Shown here piece after piece: positions 52,384-61,642 of a stretch of DNA of 64,000 nt (positions within the stretch are counted from its first letter, which is position 1; every line of letters starts with the position of its first letter). The notes under the pieces are model-generated. The model saw nothing but the letters and a program-made list of their open reading frames with translations. It searched no databases and was not told the origin of the DNA. This DNA comes from Martinezella rhizogenes (GTDB taxonomy: Bacteria; Pseudomonadota; Alphaproteobacteria; Rhizobiales; Rhizobiaceae). The translations under genes were made by a program, and so were the position numbers. The stretch covers positions 248,001 to 312,000 of the forward strand of contig JAAMEZ010000006.1 of NCBI GenBank assembly GCA_013322215.1. The letters are read 5' to 3'.

Positions 52384-53427
52384 ATGCCTATCGCAAAGGG
52401 TTACGCCGCGACCGACGCGTCCAAGCCGCTCACCCCATTCACCTTCGAGCGCCGCGAACCAAATGACGACGATGTCGCCATCTCCGTCAAATATTGCGGC
52501 GTCTGCCATTCCGATATCCACCAGGCCCGCAATGAATGGGGATTCTCGAAATATCCGATGGTGCCTGGCCATGAGGTTGCCGGCATCGTGACCGCGGTCG
52601 GCTCCAAGGTGACGAAGTTCAAGGTCGGCGACCGCGTCGGCGTTGGCTGCTTCGTCGATTCCTGCACGACCTGCGCCACGCGCGACCCGGACTACGAACA
52701 CTACATGCCGGGTCTGGTCCAGACCTACAACGACGTCGAGGCCGACGGCAAGACGCCGACTTTCGGCGGCTATTCGGACTCGATCGTCGTCAAGGAAGGC
52801 TATGTCCTTTCCTTCCCAGACAATATTCCGCTCGACGCAGGCGCCCCGCTCCTTTGCGCCGGTATCACGCTCTACTCGCCGCTGCGTCACTGGAAAGCCG
52901 GTCCGGGCAAGAAGGTTGCCATCGTCGGCATGGGTGGCCTCGGCCACATGGGCGTCAAGCTGGCGCACGCCATGGGCGCTGAAGTCACGGTTCTCAGCCA
53001 GTCGCTGTCGAAGAAGGAAGACGGCCTCAAGCTCGGCGCCGACCACTATTATGCGACCAGTGATGCCGAAACCTTCACCAAGCTCGCCGGCAGCTTCGAC
53101 CTTATCCTCAACACGGTCGGCACCGCCATCGACTGGAATGCCTACCTAAACCTCCTGAAATATGACGGCAGCATGGTGCTGCTCGGCGTGCCGGAACATG
53201 CCGTTCCGGTCCATGCCTTCTCGCTGATCCCCGGCCGGCGCAGCCTTTCCGGCTCGATGATCGGCTCGATCAAGGAAACCCAGGAAATGCTCGACTTCTG
53301 CGGCGAGCACAACATCGTCTCCGAGATCGAGAAGATCAGCATTCAGCAGATCAACGAAGCCTATGAGCGCGTGCTGAAGAGCGACGTCCGCTACCGCTTC
53401 GTCATCGATATCGCTTCGCTTGCCTAA
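52384..53427 (+). CDS. NADP-dependent alcohol dehydrogenase (YahK/CAD type) with degenerate structural zinc site
   Basis: A 347-residue medium-chain dehydrogenase. Catalytic zinc ligands are present in [12 protein letters not shown] and [10 protein letters not shown]. The Rossmann motif is [18 protein letters not shown]. The structural zinc loop normally reads C-x2-C-x2-C-x7-C. Here it is [16 protein letters not shown], so the third and fourth cysteines are Arg and Met. The relatives reduce aldehydes with NADPH. AGGA lies before the ATG. An AraC-type regulator is divergent. A strong terminator follows. Confidence 0.9.
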   Translation: MPIAKGYAATDASKPLTPFTFERREPNDDDVAISVKYCGVCHSDIHQARNEWGFSKYPMVPGHEVAGIVTAVGSKVTKFKVGDRVGVGCFVDSCTTCATRDPDYEHYMPGLVQTYNDVEADGKTPTFGGYSDSIVVKEGYVLSFPDNIPLDAGAPLLCAGITLYSPLRHWKAGPGKKVAIVGMGGLGHMGVKLAHAMGAEVTVLSQSLSKKEDGLKLGADHYYATSDAETFTKLAGSFDLILNTVGTAIDWNAYLNLLKYDGSMVLLGVPEHAVPVHAFSLIPGRRSLSGSMIGSIKETQEMLDFCGEHNIVSEIEKISIQQINEAYERVLKSDVRYRFVIDIASLA

Positions 53428-53430
53428 TTA

Positions 53431-53469
53431 AAAAAGGGGCGGCGCCGGATACGGACGCCGCCCCTTTTT
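53431..53469 (+). terminator. Terminator after the alcohol dehydrogenase gene
   Basis: A perfect 14-bp stem (53431-53444 with 53456-53469) has A and T runs at its ends, so it works in both directions. It also overlaps the end of the convergent NADH dehydrogenase gene. Confidence 0.92.
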
Positions 53470-54730
53470 ATTCCTCACGCACGCTTTCTCTTTGCGTGAT
53501 CAGCCGGGCGCTGTGCTGCCGGCTGATATAGATCCACAGCCAGCTCCAGGCGACCGCGATGCGCCAGCGCACGCCGATCAGGAAGTAGATGTGGGCAAGC
53601 CCCCAGACCCACCAGGCAATCCATCCCTTGAGCTTCAGCCAACCGAAATCGATGATCGCGGCACTCTTGCCGATCGTCGCGAGGCTGCCCTGATGCCTAT
53701 AGCGGAACGGCCCCGGCATCGGCTTGCCCGCCAGCTTCGCCCTGATGACTTTGGCGACATAATCTCCCTGCTGCTTGGCTGCCGGAGCAATGCCCGGCAC
53801 CGGACTGCCATCGTCACGCATGACCGCTGCCGTATCGCCGATGATGAAAACATCCTCTTTGCCCGGCGCCCTCAGCTCTTTGTCGACGATAGCGCGGCCA
53901 GCGCGGTCGGCGGGAATGCCGAGCCATTTCGCTGCCGGCGACGCCTCGACGCCAGCTGCCCAGACGATGGTGCGGCACGGCACGAAGCTGTCCCCGATCG
54001 TCACGCCCTCAGCGCTGCAGGACGTGACCGGCTTGCCGAAGCGAAGTTCGACGCCCAGCGTCTCCAGCTCCCTGCGAGCATAGTCCGAAAGGTCTTCGGC
54101 AAAGGCTGCCAATACCCGTGGCCCAGCCTCGACCAGGATGATCTTTGCCTTGCGGGTATCGATATTGCGGAATTCCTTCGGCAGCGTCGTCCTTGCCAGC
54201 TCGGAGATGATACCGGCAAGCTCGACGCCTGTGGGGCCTGCGCCGACGATCACGAAGGTCAGTAACGCCTCGCGGGCAACCGGATCGGTTTCAAGCTCCG
54301 CCTGCTCGAAAGCCAGGAGAACGCGGCGGCGAATGGTCGTGGCATCCTCCAGCGTCTTCAGACCAGGCGCGACAGGTTCCCATTCATCATGACCGAAGTA
54401 AGCATGGGTCGCACCCGTCGCCAGGACCAGCGTATCGTAACCGATCTTCTGCCCGTCTTTCAGGAGGACCTCATGCGCATCACTGTCGACGCCGACGACT
54501 TCCGCCAGCAAGGTTGTCACTTCGGGCCGATCCCGGAAAAAGCTGCGGATCGGCCAGGCAATCTCTGAGGTTGCGAGCAGAGTGGTCGCGACCTGATAGA
54601 GAAGCGGCTGAAACAAATGATGATTGCGCCGATCGATCAGCGTGATGCGGACGGGGGCACCTTTCAGATCGTTGACGAGCTGCAATCCGCCAAAGCCGCC
54701 CCCGACAACGACAATGTGATGATCCTGCAT
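53468..54730 (-). CDS. ndh: Type II NADH dehydrogenase
   Basis: A 420-residue flavoprotein with two dinucleotide folds, IVVVGGGFGGLQLVNDL for FAD and FVIVGAGPTGVELAGIISEL for NADH. It also has VFIIGDTAAV and APAAKQQGDYVAKVI, and a C-terminal amphipathic/hydrophobic membrane-binding segment. It passes electrons from NADH to quinone without pumping protons. GAGG lies about 8 bases before the ATG. It sits between the alcohol dehydrogenase and Lrp genes without obvious operon partners. Confidence 0.9.
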   Translation of the reverse strand: MQDHHIVVVGGGFGGLQLVNDLKGAPVRITLIDRRNHHLFQPLLYQVATTLLATSEIAWPIRSFFRDRPEVTTLLAEVVGVDSDAHEVLLKDGQKIGYDTLVLATGATHAYFGHDEWEPVAPGLKTLEDATTIRRRVLLAFEQAELETDPVAREALLTFVIVGAGPTGVELAGIISELARTTLPKEFRNIDTRKAKIILVEAGPRVLAAFAEDLSDYARRELETLGVELRFGKPVTSCSAEGVTIGDSFVPCRTIVWAAGVEASPAAKWLGIPADRAGRAIVDKELRAPGKEDVFIIGDTAAVMRDDGSPVPGIAPAAKQQGDYVAKVIRAKLAGKPMPGPFRYRHQGSLATIGKSAAIIDFGWLKLKGWIAWWVWGLAHIYFLIGVRWRIAVAWSWLWIYISRQHSARLITQRESVREE

Positions 54731-54838
54731 GGCAACACCTCATGGCTACGTTTCGCAGAAAACGTAGGGTTGAGAAGGATAAGCAGCAACTATCTTTTAT
54801 GCATGGCACCCCTGCATGGCCACGATATTGCGAAACAT

Positions 54839-55303
54839 TTACTGCGCATAACCGACCGGAACCGACGCACCACTTTTTAGCTCCTCCATCGAAATCGACG
54901 CGGAGACATCGAAGAGCTCGATCTTGCGCACGAGCATCTTGTAAATGACATCGTAATGTTCGACGCGCGGCAGTACGATCTTGAGGATATAGTCGTAATT
55001 CCCGGTAAGCCGATGCGCTTCGACGATCTCGGGGATGTCACCAATGACCTTGCGGAAGGATTCGATCCATTCGTCGGCATGATGCGCCGTTTTGATCAGG
55101 GCATAGACAGTGGTCGGCACTCCCATCCTCTCGCGGTCGAGCACCACAATGCGTCGGGCGATATGCCCGCTTTCCTCAAGCCGCTGGATGCGGCGCGAGC
55201 AGGCCGATACCGACAAGGCGACGCGATCGGCGAGTTCCGTCACGGATATGCCCGCATCCGCCTGCAAAAATTCGAGAATCTTTCGGTCGCGTTCGTCCAG
55301 CAT
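54839..55303 (-). CDS. Lrp/AsnC-family regulator
   Basis: A 154-residue protein. HTH at ~5-60 (LDERDRKILEFLQADAGISV, then VSACSRRIQRLEESG). The RAM ligand domain follows (RLTGNYDYILKIVL). It is divergent from an aspartate/glutamate racemase family gene, consistent with amino-acid-responsive control. ATG 55303 is chosen because the HTH begins right after it; the frame is open to 55360. Confidence 0.9.
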   Translation of the reverse strand: MLDERDRKILEFLQADAGISVTELADRVALSVSACSRRIQRLEESGHIARRIVVLDRERMGVPTTVYALIKTAHHADEWIESFRKVIGDIPEIVEAHRLTGNYDYILKIVLPRVEHYDVIYKMLVRKIELFDVSASISMEELKSGASVPVGYAQ

Positions 55304-55464
55304 GTGCAGCAATCCTTGTTCGTGCGCTTTTATTTTGCACACAAGTCTGGAAATGCGCAAACTATTGCAGCCAAACTTTGATAAGCTTCAAAAAACGCAA
55401 ACACAACGCGGATGAATCGCAGCACTATTCCTCCATTCACACTTTAGGAGCGGAGAACAGCATT

Positions 55465-56184
55465 ATGCGCACCATTGGCCTGATCGGCGGCATGAGTTTC
55501 GAGAGTTCGGCAGTCTATTACCGCCTGATCAATGAAATGGTCCGCGAGCGGCTGGGTGGCCTCTCCTCGGCCGAAATGGTCATGTACTCCGTCAACTTCG
55601 AAGAGATCGTCGCCCTGCAGAAGGCTGGCCGCTGGAATGATGCCGCCGACCGGCTTGGCGATGCCGCGCAGCGCCTGCAGGCCGCCGGCGCCGAATGCGT
55701 GCTCATCTGCACCAACACCATGCACCTGATCGCGCCTCAGGTCGCCGAACGCGTTTCCGCTCCGCTCATCCACATCATTGATGAAACTGCAGCGGCACTG
55801 AAGACCGCAGGTCGGGTCAAGCCGCTGCTCCTCGCCACCCGCTACACAATGGAACACGGCTTCTATGCCGAGCGCATGGCTGAGAATGGCGTCTCCATCA
55901 TGGTCCCTGGCCCCGAGGATCGCACGGTAACGCATGACATCATCTTCAACGAGCTCTGCGCCGGCATCATCAAGGACGAATCCCGCCGGAAGCTGAACGG
56001 CATCATCGAGCGCGCCAAGGCCGAAGGCGCCGACAGCGTCATTCTCGGTTGCACCGAGATCTGCCTCATCCTCGATCCGAAGGCGCTCATCCTTCCCGGC
56101 TTCGACACCACGACGATCCACGCCGAAGCGGCTGTCGACTTCGCGCTTGCGAATGAAAAGATCGGCAAAAGCTGCGCGGCCTGA
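55465..56184 (+). CDS. Aspartate/glutamate racemase family protein
   Basis: A 239-residue enzyme starting MRTIGLIGGMSFESSAVYY. The two catalytic cysteines lie in VLICTNTMH and ILGCTEICL, as in the YgeA/aspartate racemase group. It interconverts D and L acidic (or other) amino acids without PLP. GGAG lies upstream of the ATG. An Lrp-type regulator is divergent, so induction by an amino acid is likely. The exact substrate is not given by sequence. Confidence 0.9.
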   Translation: MRTIGLIGGMSFESSAVYYRLINEMVRERLGGLSSAEMVMYSVNFEEIVALQKAGRWNDAADRLGDAAQRLQAAGAECVLICTNTMHLIAPQVAERVSAPLIHIIDETAAALKTAGRVKPLLLATRYTMEHGFYAERMAENGVSIMVPGPEDRTVTHDIIFNELCAGIIKDESRRKLNGIIERAKAEGADSVILGCTEICLILDPKALILPGFDTTTIHAEAAVDFALANEKIGKSCAA

Positions 56185-56222
56185 TCTCAATCAATTTACT
56201 TGACTGAGTCCAATAAATGATG

Positions 56223-56255
56223 GACATCGTCTCCTATATACGAGGAGACGATGTC
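56223..56255. promoter_or_regulatory. Perfect 13-bp inverted repeat overlapping a ribosome site
   Basis: GACATCGTCTCCT (56223-56235) is the exact inverse complement of 56243-56255, with a 7-base loop. The 3' arm contains the GAGGAG-type ribosome site of the MarR-GNAT gene and ends one base before its ATG. It could be a MarR-type operator, an mRNA hairpin hiding the ribosome site, or both. Confidence 0.8.
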
Positions 56256-57185
56256 ATGCCCCCCGCTGCCGAATTCACAACCATTGATGCCGTCCGCGAC
56301 TTCAACCGCTTCTATACGAATTTTCTCGGCGTCCTGAACAAGGCCTATCTCGACAGCCCCTATACGCTGACCGATGTGCGCGTGCTGTTCGAGGTTGGAT
56401 TTCGTGGCGGTGTTGCCGCCTCAGCCCTGACACGCGACCTCCATCTCGATCCCGCCTATCTCAGCCGTATCGTCAAACGCTTTCGCGAGGACGGGCTGAT
56501 CGAGACGACGCCGGATCCAAGCGATGCGCGCAGCCAGGTCATAAAAGTCACCGAAAAGGGACAGGGGCAATTTGAGGAATTCGTCCGCCGCTCGCGCGCC
56601 CAGATCGCCGGCTATTTCGAAAAACTCGCGATCGGCGAACCTGAGAGCGTTGTGGCAGCGATGCGAACGATCCAGGACACGCTTGGCTCCGACGAAACCA
56701 CCAGGGCACCCGCCCTGATCCGCCACCACCGGCCTGGCGATATCGGCTGGATCGTGCAAAGCCAGGCACGCTTCTATACCGAAGAATTCGGCTGGGACGA
56801 CCGTTTCGAAGGTTTGGTCGCCGAAGTCGCCGGAAAATTTCTGTCCAATTTCAATCCGCAGAAGGATCGCTGCTGGATCGCCGAAAGGGGCGGCCTGAAT
56901 GTCGGCTCCGCCATGATCGCGGATGGCGGCGATGGCGTGGCAAAGCTCCGGCTGCTCTTTGTCGACAAGACGGCACGCGGCCTCGGCCTCGGCAAGCTGC
57001 TCGTCGACGAATGCATCCGCTTCTCCCGCGACGCCGGCTATAAGACGCTGTCGCTCTGGACCAACGACATCCTCGACACCGCGCGGGCCATCTACATCAA
57101 GGCAGGCTTCAAGCTCGCCGCAGAGGAGAGGCATCGCATGTTCGGCCCGGAACTGAATGGCCAGACCTGGGTGCTCGATCTGTAG
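56256..57185 (+). CDS. MarR-type regulator fused to GNAT acetyltransferase
   Basis: A 309-residue two-domain protein. Residues ~10-145 form a MarR winged helix (ALTRDLHLDPAYLSRIVKRF, then DARSQVIKVTEKGQ). Residues ~155-305 form a GNAT acetyltransferase (LLFVDKTARGLGLGKLLVDE, the acetyl-CoA loop). Such fusions are known and often self-regulated. The ATG at 56256 follows GAGGAG with 8 bases between; the frame extends to 56217. A 13-bp inverted repeat lies directly before the start. Confidence 0.9.
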   Translation: MPPAAEFTTIDAVRDFNRFYTNFLGVLNKAYLDSPYTLTDVRVLFEVGFRGGVAASALTRDLHLDPAYLSRIVKRFREDGLIETTPDPSDARSQVIKVTEKGQGQFEEFVRRSRAQIAGYFEKLAIGEPESVVAAMRTIQDTLGSDETTRAPALIRHHRPGDIGWIVQSQARFYTEEFGWDDRFEGLVAEVAGKFLSNFNPQKDRCWIAERGGLNVGSAMIADGGDGVAKLRLLFVDKTARGLGLGKLLVDECIRFSRDAGYKTLSLWTNDILDTARAIYIKAGFKLAAEERHRMFGPELNGQTWVLDL

Positions 57186-57271
57186 ATATCCTTGGTGAAA
57201 TAGGTGGATAGACAGGCGCTTGGTTGAACCATATCCTCGATGCATCCCTTATTTGCATCGAGTTGTTTTCC

Positions 57272-57778
57272 ATGACCACCGATACCGAAATCCGGATAGA
57301 ACCCATATCGGCCGAGCACGTCGAAGGCTTTCACAAGGCGCTCGATACGGTTGCGCGCGAGCGGGAATATCTATCACTGCTAGAAGCCTTTCCGTTGGAA
57401 GAGACGCGCGCCTTCGTGTTCGGCATGATCGAGAAAGGCAATCCGCAATTCGTTGCCCTGGCACATGGCAAGGTGGTCGGCTGGTGCGATATCAGCCGCC
57501 ATGGCTTTCCATCCCATGCTCACGCCGGCAAGCTCGGCATGGGAATCACCCCTGCCTATCGCGGCCACGGACTGGGGCGTCGATTGATCGAAACGACGCT
57601 GCGAGCTGCGCATGATGCGGGAATAGAACGCGTCGAACTCAGCGTGCATGCCGACAATAGCAGGGCCATCGCTCTTTACGAAAAAGTTGGCTTCGTCCGC
57701 GAGGGCCTCGCGCGTAAATCCGTTCGCATAGACGGATGCTATAAGGACGCGATCCACATGGCGTTTTTCCACGAATAG
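57272..57778 (+). CDS. GNAT acetyltransferase
   Basis: A 168-residue protein with the full GNAT pattern. IEPISAEHVEGFHKAL is beta-1. KLGMGITPAYRGHGLGRRLI is the acetyl-CoA pyrophosphate loop. ERVELSVHADNSRAIALYEK then VGFVREG form the C-terminal part. The family acetylates small amines or protein termini, and this one resembles the broad YhhY/RimJ-like group. ATG 57272 is chosen over the TTG at 57224. It follows the MarR-GNAT gene on the same strand. Confidence 0.85.
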   Translation: MTTDTEIRIEPISAEHVEGFHKALDTVAREREYLSLLEAFPLEETRAFVFGMIEKGNPQFVALAHGKVVGWCDISRHGFPSHAHAGKLGMGITPAYRGHGLGRRLIETTLRAAHDAGIERVELSVHADNSRAIALYEKVGFVREGLARKSVRIDGCYKDAIHMAFFHE

Positions 57779-57841
57779 CGGAATCCACCGCAGCCATCAT
57801 TCTCGCGATGTCTTGCTGCATTGCAAAAATTCACTTGATTT

Positions 57842-57857
57842 GGAAACGATCATTTCC
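57842..57857. promoter_or_regulatory. Palindrome in the promoter of the TetR-MFS pair
   Basis: GGAAACGATCATTTCC is a near-perfect palindrome (one mismatched pair). It sits exactly in the 17-base spacer between TTGATT (57835-57840) and TAAAAG (57858-57863). Binding there would block RNA polymerase. The start codon at 57870 is about where transcription would begin, so the mRNA may be nearly leaderless. Confidence 0.6.
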
Positions 57858-57869
57858 TAAAAGGGTCGA

Positions 57870-58487
57870 ATGACGACAGACACCCTCGACATCACGCCGA
57901 AGCTTCGCGGTCGACCGCGCGAATTCGATATGGATTCCGCGCTTGATGAGGCGCTGCGCGTTTTTTCGGAGCGCGGCTACTATGCCGCCTCGATCAGCGA
58001 ATTGACCGAGGCCATGGGCCTGACGGCGGGCAGCGTCTACAAGGCTTTCGGCGACAAGCGTGGCGTCTTCCTTGCCGCCTTTGGCCGCTATCGCCATGTA
58101 CGCCAGCAGCTGATCGACGAGACCCTTGCCAAGGCTCCGACCGGCTATGAGAAACTCCACGCCCTGGTGACATTTTTCGCCGAAGCCTCTTGCGGCGATA
58201 TCGGTCGCCGAGGGTGCCTTGTGGTTGGCAGTGCAACCGAACTTGCGCTTTTCGACGAGGAGGTCGCCAACCGCGTCGGCGTGGCTTTCGATTTCGACGA
58301 GCGCCGCATCCTGGATCTCATCCGTCTCGGTCATGCCGATGGCTCGGTGGCGCAGCACGTCGATCCCGAAAGCACCGCCTGCGCTATGCTTGCCCTCACC
58401 AAGGGCATGCGCGTGATCGGAAAGACCGGCCGCAAACACGAACATATGCTCGCCGTCGCCCAGACGGCCATGAAACTGCTCAACTGA
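57870..58487 (+). CDS. TetR-family regulator of an adjacent efflux pump
   Basis: A 205-residue protein with HTH at ~20-65 (ALRVFSERGYYAASISELTE, then AMGLTAGSVYKAFGDKRGVF). The C-terminal domain contains GRRGCLVVGSATELALFD, as in the AcrR/TetR C-terminal families. It precedes an MFS transporter by 52 bases on the same strand, the usual repressor-pump arrangement. A palindrome lies within its promoter. Confidence 0.9.
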   Translation: MTTDTLDITPKLRGRPREFDMDSALDEALRVFSERGYYAASISELTEAMGLTAGSVYKAFGDKRGVFLAAFGRYRHVRQQLIDETLAKAPTGYEKLHALVTFFAEASCGDIGRRGCLVVGSATELALFDEEVANRVGVAFDFDERRILDLIRLGHADGSVAQHVDPESTACAMLALTKGMRVIGKTGRKHEHMLAVAQTAMKLLN

Positions 58488-58502
58488 CTTCATCAGATTT
58501 TC

Positions 58503-58518
58503 GGGGAGCGCGCTCCCC
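58503..58518. promoter_or_regulatory. Perfect palindrome between the TetR and MFS genes
   Basis: GGGGAGCGCGCTCCCC is a perfect 16-bp palindrome in the 52-base gap between the two genes. It could be an intercistronic hairpin tuning transporter translation or a second regulator site. No T tract follows. Confidence 0.5.
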
Positions 58519-58539
58519 TGCTTGCATCGAGGATAAGAC

Positions 58540-59766
58540 ATGTCCGCAACTGCCGCCGCCAGACGGGAGAGCACACCGCTTCCGGAAAAGACCATTTCGC
58601 CACTGCTGACCTTCATGTTCGCCGCCGCCTGCGGGCTGGTGGCCGCCAATCTCTACTATGGCCAGCCGCTCGCAGGCCCCATCAGCCAGTCGCTCGGCTT
58701 CACGCCGGCCGCAACCGGTCTCATCGTCACGCTGACGCAGATCGGCTATGGCCTCGGCTTGCTGTTGATCGTGCCATTGGGGGATCTTCTCGAGAACCGC
58801 AGGCTGGTTCTGACGCTGGTGGCGCTGTCCGCCATTGCTCTTGTAGGCGCTGCTTTTGCCTCTTCCCCGTCGCTGTTCCTGCTCGCTTCGCTGTGTATCG
58901 GCCTCGCCTCCGTCGCAGTGCAGGTTCTGGTTCCCTTTGCCGCCCACATGGCGCCGGATGCCAGCCGCGGCGCCGTCGTCGGCAATGTCATGAGCGGCCT
59001 GCTCTGCGGCATCATGCTCGCCCGCCCGGCCGCAAGCTTCCTGTCGGAGCTTCTGTCCTGGCATGCGGTTTATATCATCTCGGCCGGTATCATGGTGGGG
59101 TTGATCGTCATCCTGCGCCTCGTTTTGCCGACCCGTGTGCCGCACACCAAGCTGCATTATGGCCAACTGCTTTCTTCCATGGGTCATCTCGCCCTGCATA
59201 CGCCGGTGCTGCAGCGGCGGGCCCTCTATCAGGCCTGCATGTTCGCCGCCTTCAGCCTGTTCTGGACGACGACACCGCTGCTGCTGGCGAGCCCGGCTTT
59301 CGGCCTGACGCAGAACGGCATCGCCCTCTTCGCCCTTGCGGGTGCAGCCGGCGCCGTCGCTTCGCCGATCGCGGGTCGCGTTGCCGATCGCGGCTGGACG
59401 AAGCTTGCCACCGCTTTTGCAATGCTGCTCGCCATCGCCGCCTTCTTCATCGGCCATATCTCGGGCAGCGGTTCTTTGCTGGCGCTGATCACGCTGACGC
59501 TGTCAGGCATCATGCTCGACTTCGGCGTTCAGACCAATCTGGTGCTGGGTCAACGCGCCATTTTCGCGCTGAGCGCCGAACATCGCAGCCGTCTCAACGG
59601 CCTTTACATGGCGACATTCTTCGGCGGCGGCGCCATCGGCTCGGCGCTTGGAGGCTGGGCCTATGCGACTGGCGGCTGGAATCTGGCATCCTGGATTGGC
59701 ATCGCCTTCCCGGTCATCGCGCTGCTTGCCTTCCTGACCGAACGCAATTCCAGGAAAAGTGTGTAG
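58540..59766 (+). CDS. MFS efflux transporter (DHA type)
   Basis: A 408-residue protein with twelve predicted helices. It has AANLYYGQPLAGPISQSLG, the loop LLLIVPLGDLLENRRLVL (motif A) and a second-half GRVADRGWTKLATAF. It resembles drug:proton antiporters of the YnfM/Bcr style. GAGGA lies about 7 bases before the ATG. With the TetR gene upstream it forms a regulated efflux unit. The substrate is unknown. A palindromic repeat or terminator follows. Confidence 0.9.
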   Translation: MSATAAARRESTPLPEKTISPLLTFMFAAACGLVAANLYYGQPLAGPISQSLGFTPAATGLIVTLTQIGYGLGLLLIVPLGDLLENRRLVLTLVALSAIALVGAAFASSPSLFLLASLCIGLASVAVQVLVPFAAHMAPDASRGAVVGNVMSGLLCGIMLARPAASFLSELLSWHAVYIISAGIMVGLIVILRLVLPTRVPHTKLHYGQLLSSMGHLALHTPVLQRRALYQACMFAAFSLFWTTTPLLLASPAFGLTQNGIALFALAGAAGAVASPIAGRVADRGWTKLATAFAMLLAIAAFFIGHISGSGSLLALITLTLSGIMLDFGVQTNLVLGQRAIFALSAEHRSRLNGLYMATFFGGGAIGSALGGWAYATGGWNLASWIGIAFPVIALLAFLTERNSRKSV

Positions 59767-59778
59767 AGACAAGGGATA

Positions 59779-59815
59779 GAGCCTTTCCGCGTTTCGAAGA
59801 AAAGCGGAAAGGCTC
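59779..59815 (+). repeat. Palindromic repeat/terminator, second copy of unit A
   Basis: GAGCCTTTCCGC (59779-59790) pairs perfectly with 59804-59815 around a loop containing GTTTCGAA. It matches unit A of the repeat at 46020-46056 except for two base pairs changed on both arms together (A-T to C-G and T-A to C-G). It lies 13 bases after the MFS stop codon and may act as its terminator. Confidence 0.7.
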
Positions 59816-59830
59816 CAACACAAACGCTGA

Positions 59831-61078
59831 TCAGGACGGCTGCGGCACGGCCAGCTGCGGCCAGTCACATTCCCTAAGGCCGGCACCGTTGAACGGATCG
59901 ACCAGTGTGCCGGAAACGATGCCCGCCAGGATCTGCGGCGCCGGCGGCACCCTGGCGATGGTGGCGACCAGCCGGTCCCTGATCCAGGCCAACGCTGCCG
60001 AATCCGACTGGTAGAAGGGCGTGAACGCTAGCGACAGCAGCTGGAACAGCCGCACATGCATCCGCCGCGCCCTGGCATAGGCCGAGAGAGCCGCCTCGAC
60101 GGTTTCGTGCCCGGCAAGCGCATGCGCCAGAGCCGCGACATCGAGGAGCGCCATGTTCGCGCCCTGCCCGAGCTGCGGGCTGGTGGAATGCGCCGCATCG
60201 CCAACGAATACAGTCCGTCCGCTATAGGGCGTCTTCACGGTGCGATGGGCATAGCGCGCCAGCGTCAACTGATCCCAATCGCTGATCTGCTCCAATAATG
60301 GTTCGCATTCGGGCCAATAACCACGAATCCTGTCCTTCCAACGCTCGAGTCCCAGCCTGCGCACCTCATCCGCATCCGCGACCTTGAGGCTCCAGAACAA
60401 GGCTGCCTGTTTCGGTAAATGCGGCCTGCGACGACCGATCGGCAAGACACCGATCATCACGCTCGCCTCGTCATAACGCTGCGTCAGCGCCGCCTGATCC
60501 ACCAATCCATCCGGACAATCGAGCGTCGCCCAGAAAGCGCCATAGACGAGATTGCGCGCACGCGGCGCGACGGACGACGCTGCGACCAGTTCCGAGCGCG
60601 CACCGCTGGCATCGATGACGAGATCATAAGGTCCAAGACGTTCGCCACCTTCAATTGAGAGATAGCTAGCGCCGCTCTCCTCGATGACGCCAATGACCCG
60701 CTGCCCTGTATAAATAGGATGTCGCCGTGCGGAGACTTCATCGTAAAGCGTGTCGAACAGCGCTGCACGATGGACACCAAGCCCGTAGCGCCCGCCCGGC
60801 AAGGCATTGTAACGCACATCGAGGACGATACGGCCGCGGGTAGTTTCCGTGCCGAACAAGCGATCGATGCGATTACCGGCCGCATGGATCGCAGGGCCGA
60901 GCCCGAGGGATTCCAACACGGTCAATCCGGTCGGCTGCAGCATCAGCGCCGAGCCGACGGGAGCCGGGCTGTCGAACCGCTCAATAATATCGGTCGTATG
61001 ACCGGCACGGGTGAGAAAGAGAGAGGCGGCAAGACCGGCAGGCCCGGCGCCGACGATAGCGATCTTCAAGGGCTTCAC
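59831..61078 (-). CDS. FAD-dependent monooxygenase (PHBH type)
   Basis: About 415 residues. It has KIAIVGAGPAGLAASLFLTR at the N-terminus, the DG-type motif LGPYDLVIDASGARSELV, and VFVGDAAHSTSPQLGQGANM. These are the three standard motifs of class A flavin hydroxylases. The GTG at 61078 starts right at the Rossmann fold; the open frame to 61117 overlaps the HxlR gene. The likely start is 10 bases after the HxlR stop, implying one transcript. Substrate unknown, probably an aromatic or drug-like molecule. Confidence 0.87.
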   Translation of the reverse strand: MKPLKIAIVGAGPAGLAASLFLTRAGHTTDIIERFDSPAPVGSALMLQPTGLTVLESLGLGPAIHAAGNRIDRLFGTETTRGRIVLDVRYNALPGGRYGLGVHRAALFDTLYDEVSARRHPIYTGQRVIGVIEESGASYLSIEGGERLGPYDLVIDASGARSELVAASSVAPRARNLVYGAFWATLDCPDGLVDQAALTQRYDEASVMIGVLPIGRRRPHLPKQAALFWSLKVADADEVRRLGLERWKDRIRGYWPECEPLLEQISDWDQLTLARYAHRTVKTPYSGRTVFVGDAAHSTSPQLGQGANMALLDVAALAHALAGHETVEAALSAYARARRMHVRLFQLLSLAFTPFYQSDSAALAWIRDRLVATIARVPPAPQILAGIVSGTLVDPFNGAGLRECDWPQLAVPQPS

Positions 61079-61088
61079 GATGGGCGGC

Positions 61089-61505
61089 TCAGTCCGGTGA
61101 TTGATCGAAACGGGCACGGGCGGCCCGCACGGCCTCGTGATTGGCCTCGGCCCAGTTCAGAAGCTGAGCCAGCGGTTCGTACAGCGAATAGCCGAGATCG
61201 GTCATCCGATATTCGACGCTCGGCGGCTTGGTCGGAAAAACCTCGCGACCGATATAGCCGTCACGCTGAAGTTCGCGCAGCGTCTGCGTCAGCATGCGCT
61301 GGGAGATATCGGGCACCATGCGGCGCAACTCGCCAAAACGATAGGGCCGCTGCGCCAGCGCTTCCAGCAAAAGCACCGACCATTTGCCGCCGATCTGCGA
61401 GACCAGATCCCTCACCGGGCAATCGTTGAACGTGACCTTGCTAATGTCGACGTCACGCAATTGTGGCTTCGCATTACGCAGATTGACGACGGTGCTGGTG
61501 CTCAA
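61089..61505 (-). CDS. HxlR-family regulator
   Basis: A 138-residue winged-helix protein with the HxlR pattern. It has [20 protein letters not shown] then [20 protein letters not shown] and a final [20 protein letters not shown] at 61505 is chosen because AAGGGA lies about 7 bases before it. The Cys near the N-terminus could sense redox or quinones, as in QorR and YodB. It is divergent from an NmrA-type oxidoreductase, a common pairing. Confidence 0.88.
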   Translation of the reverse strand: MSTSTVVNLRNAKPQLRDVDISKVTFNDCPVRDLVSQIGGKWSVLLLEALAQRPYRFGELRRMVPDISQRMLTQTLRELQRDGYIGREVFPTKPPSVEYRMTDLGYSLYEPLAQLLNWAEANHEAVRAARARFDQSPD

Positions 61506-61642
61506 GGCAGTTCCCTTTTGGTAACGTAGAGCCAAAAAACTGCCTCCTTTACAGGTCGAAGTCAAACCCCAATGTAGAGCTGGTCTCTTTTTGAGAGCGA
61601 CAAACCTCTGCAAATCCGCGGCGGTCAAACAAGGATAAAGAC

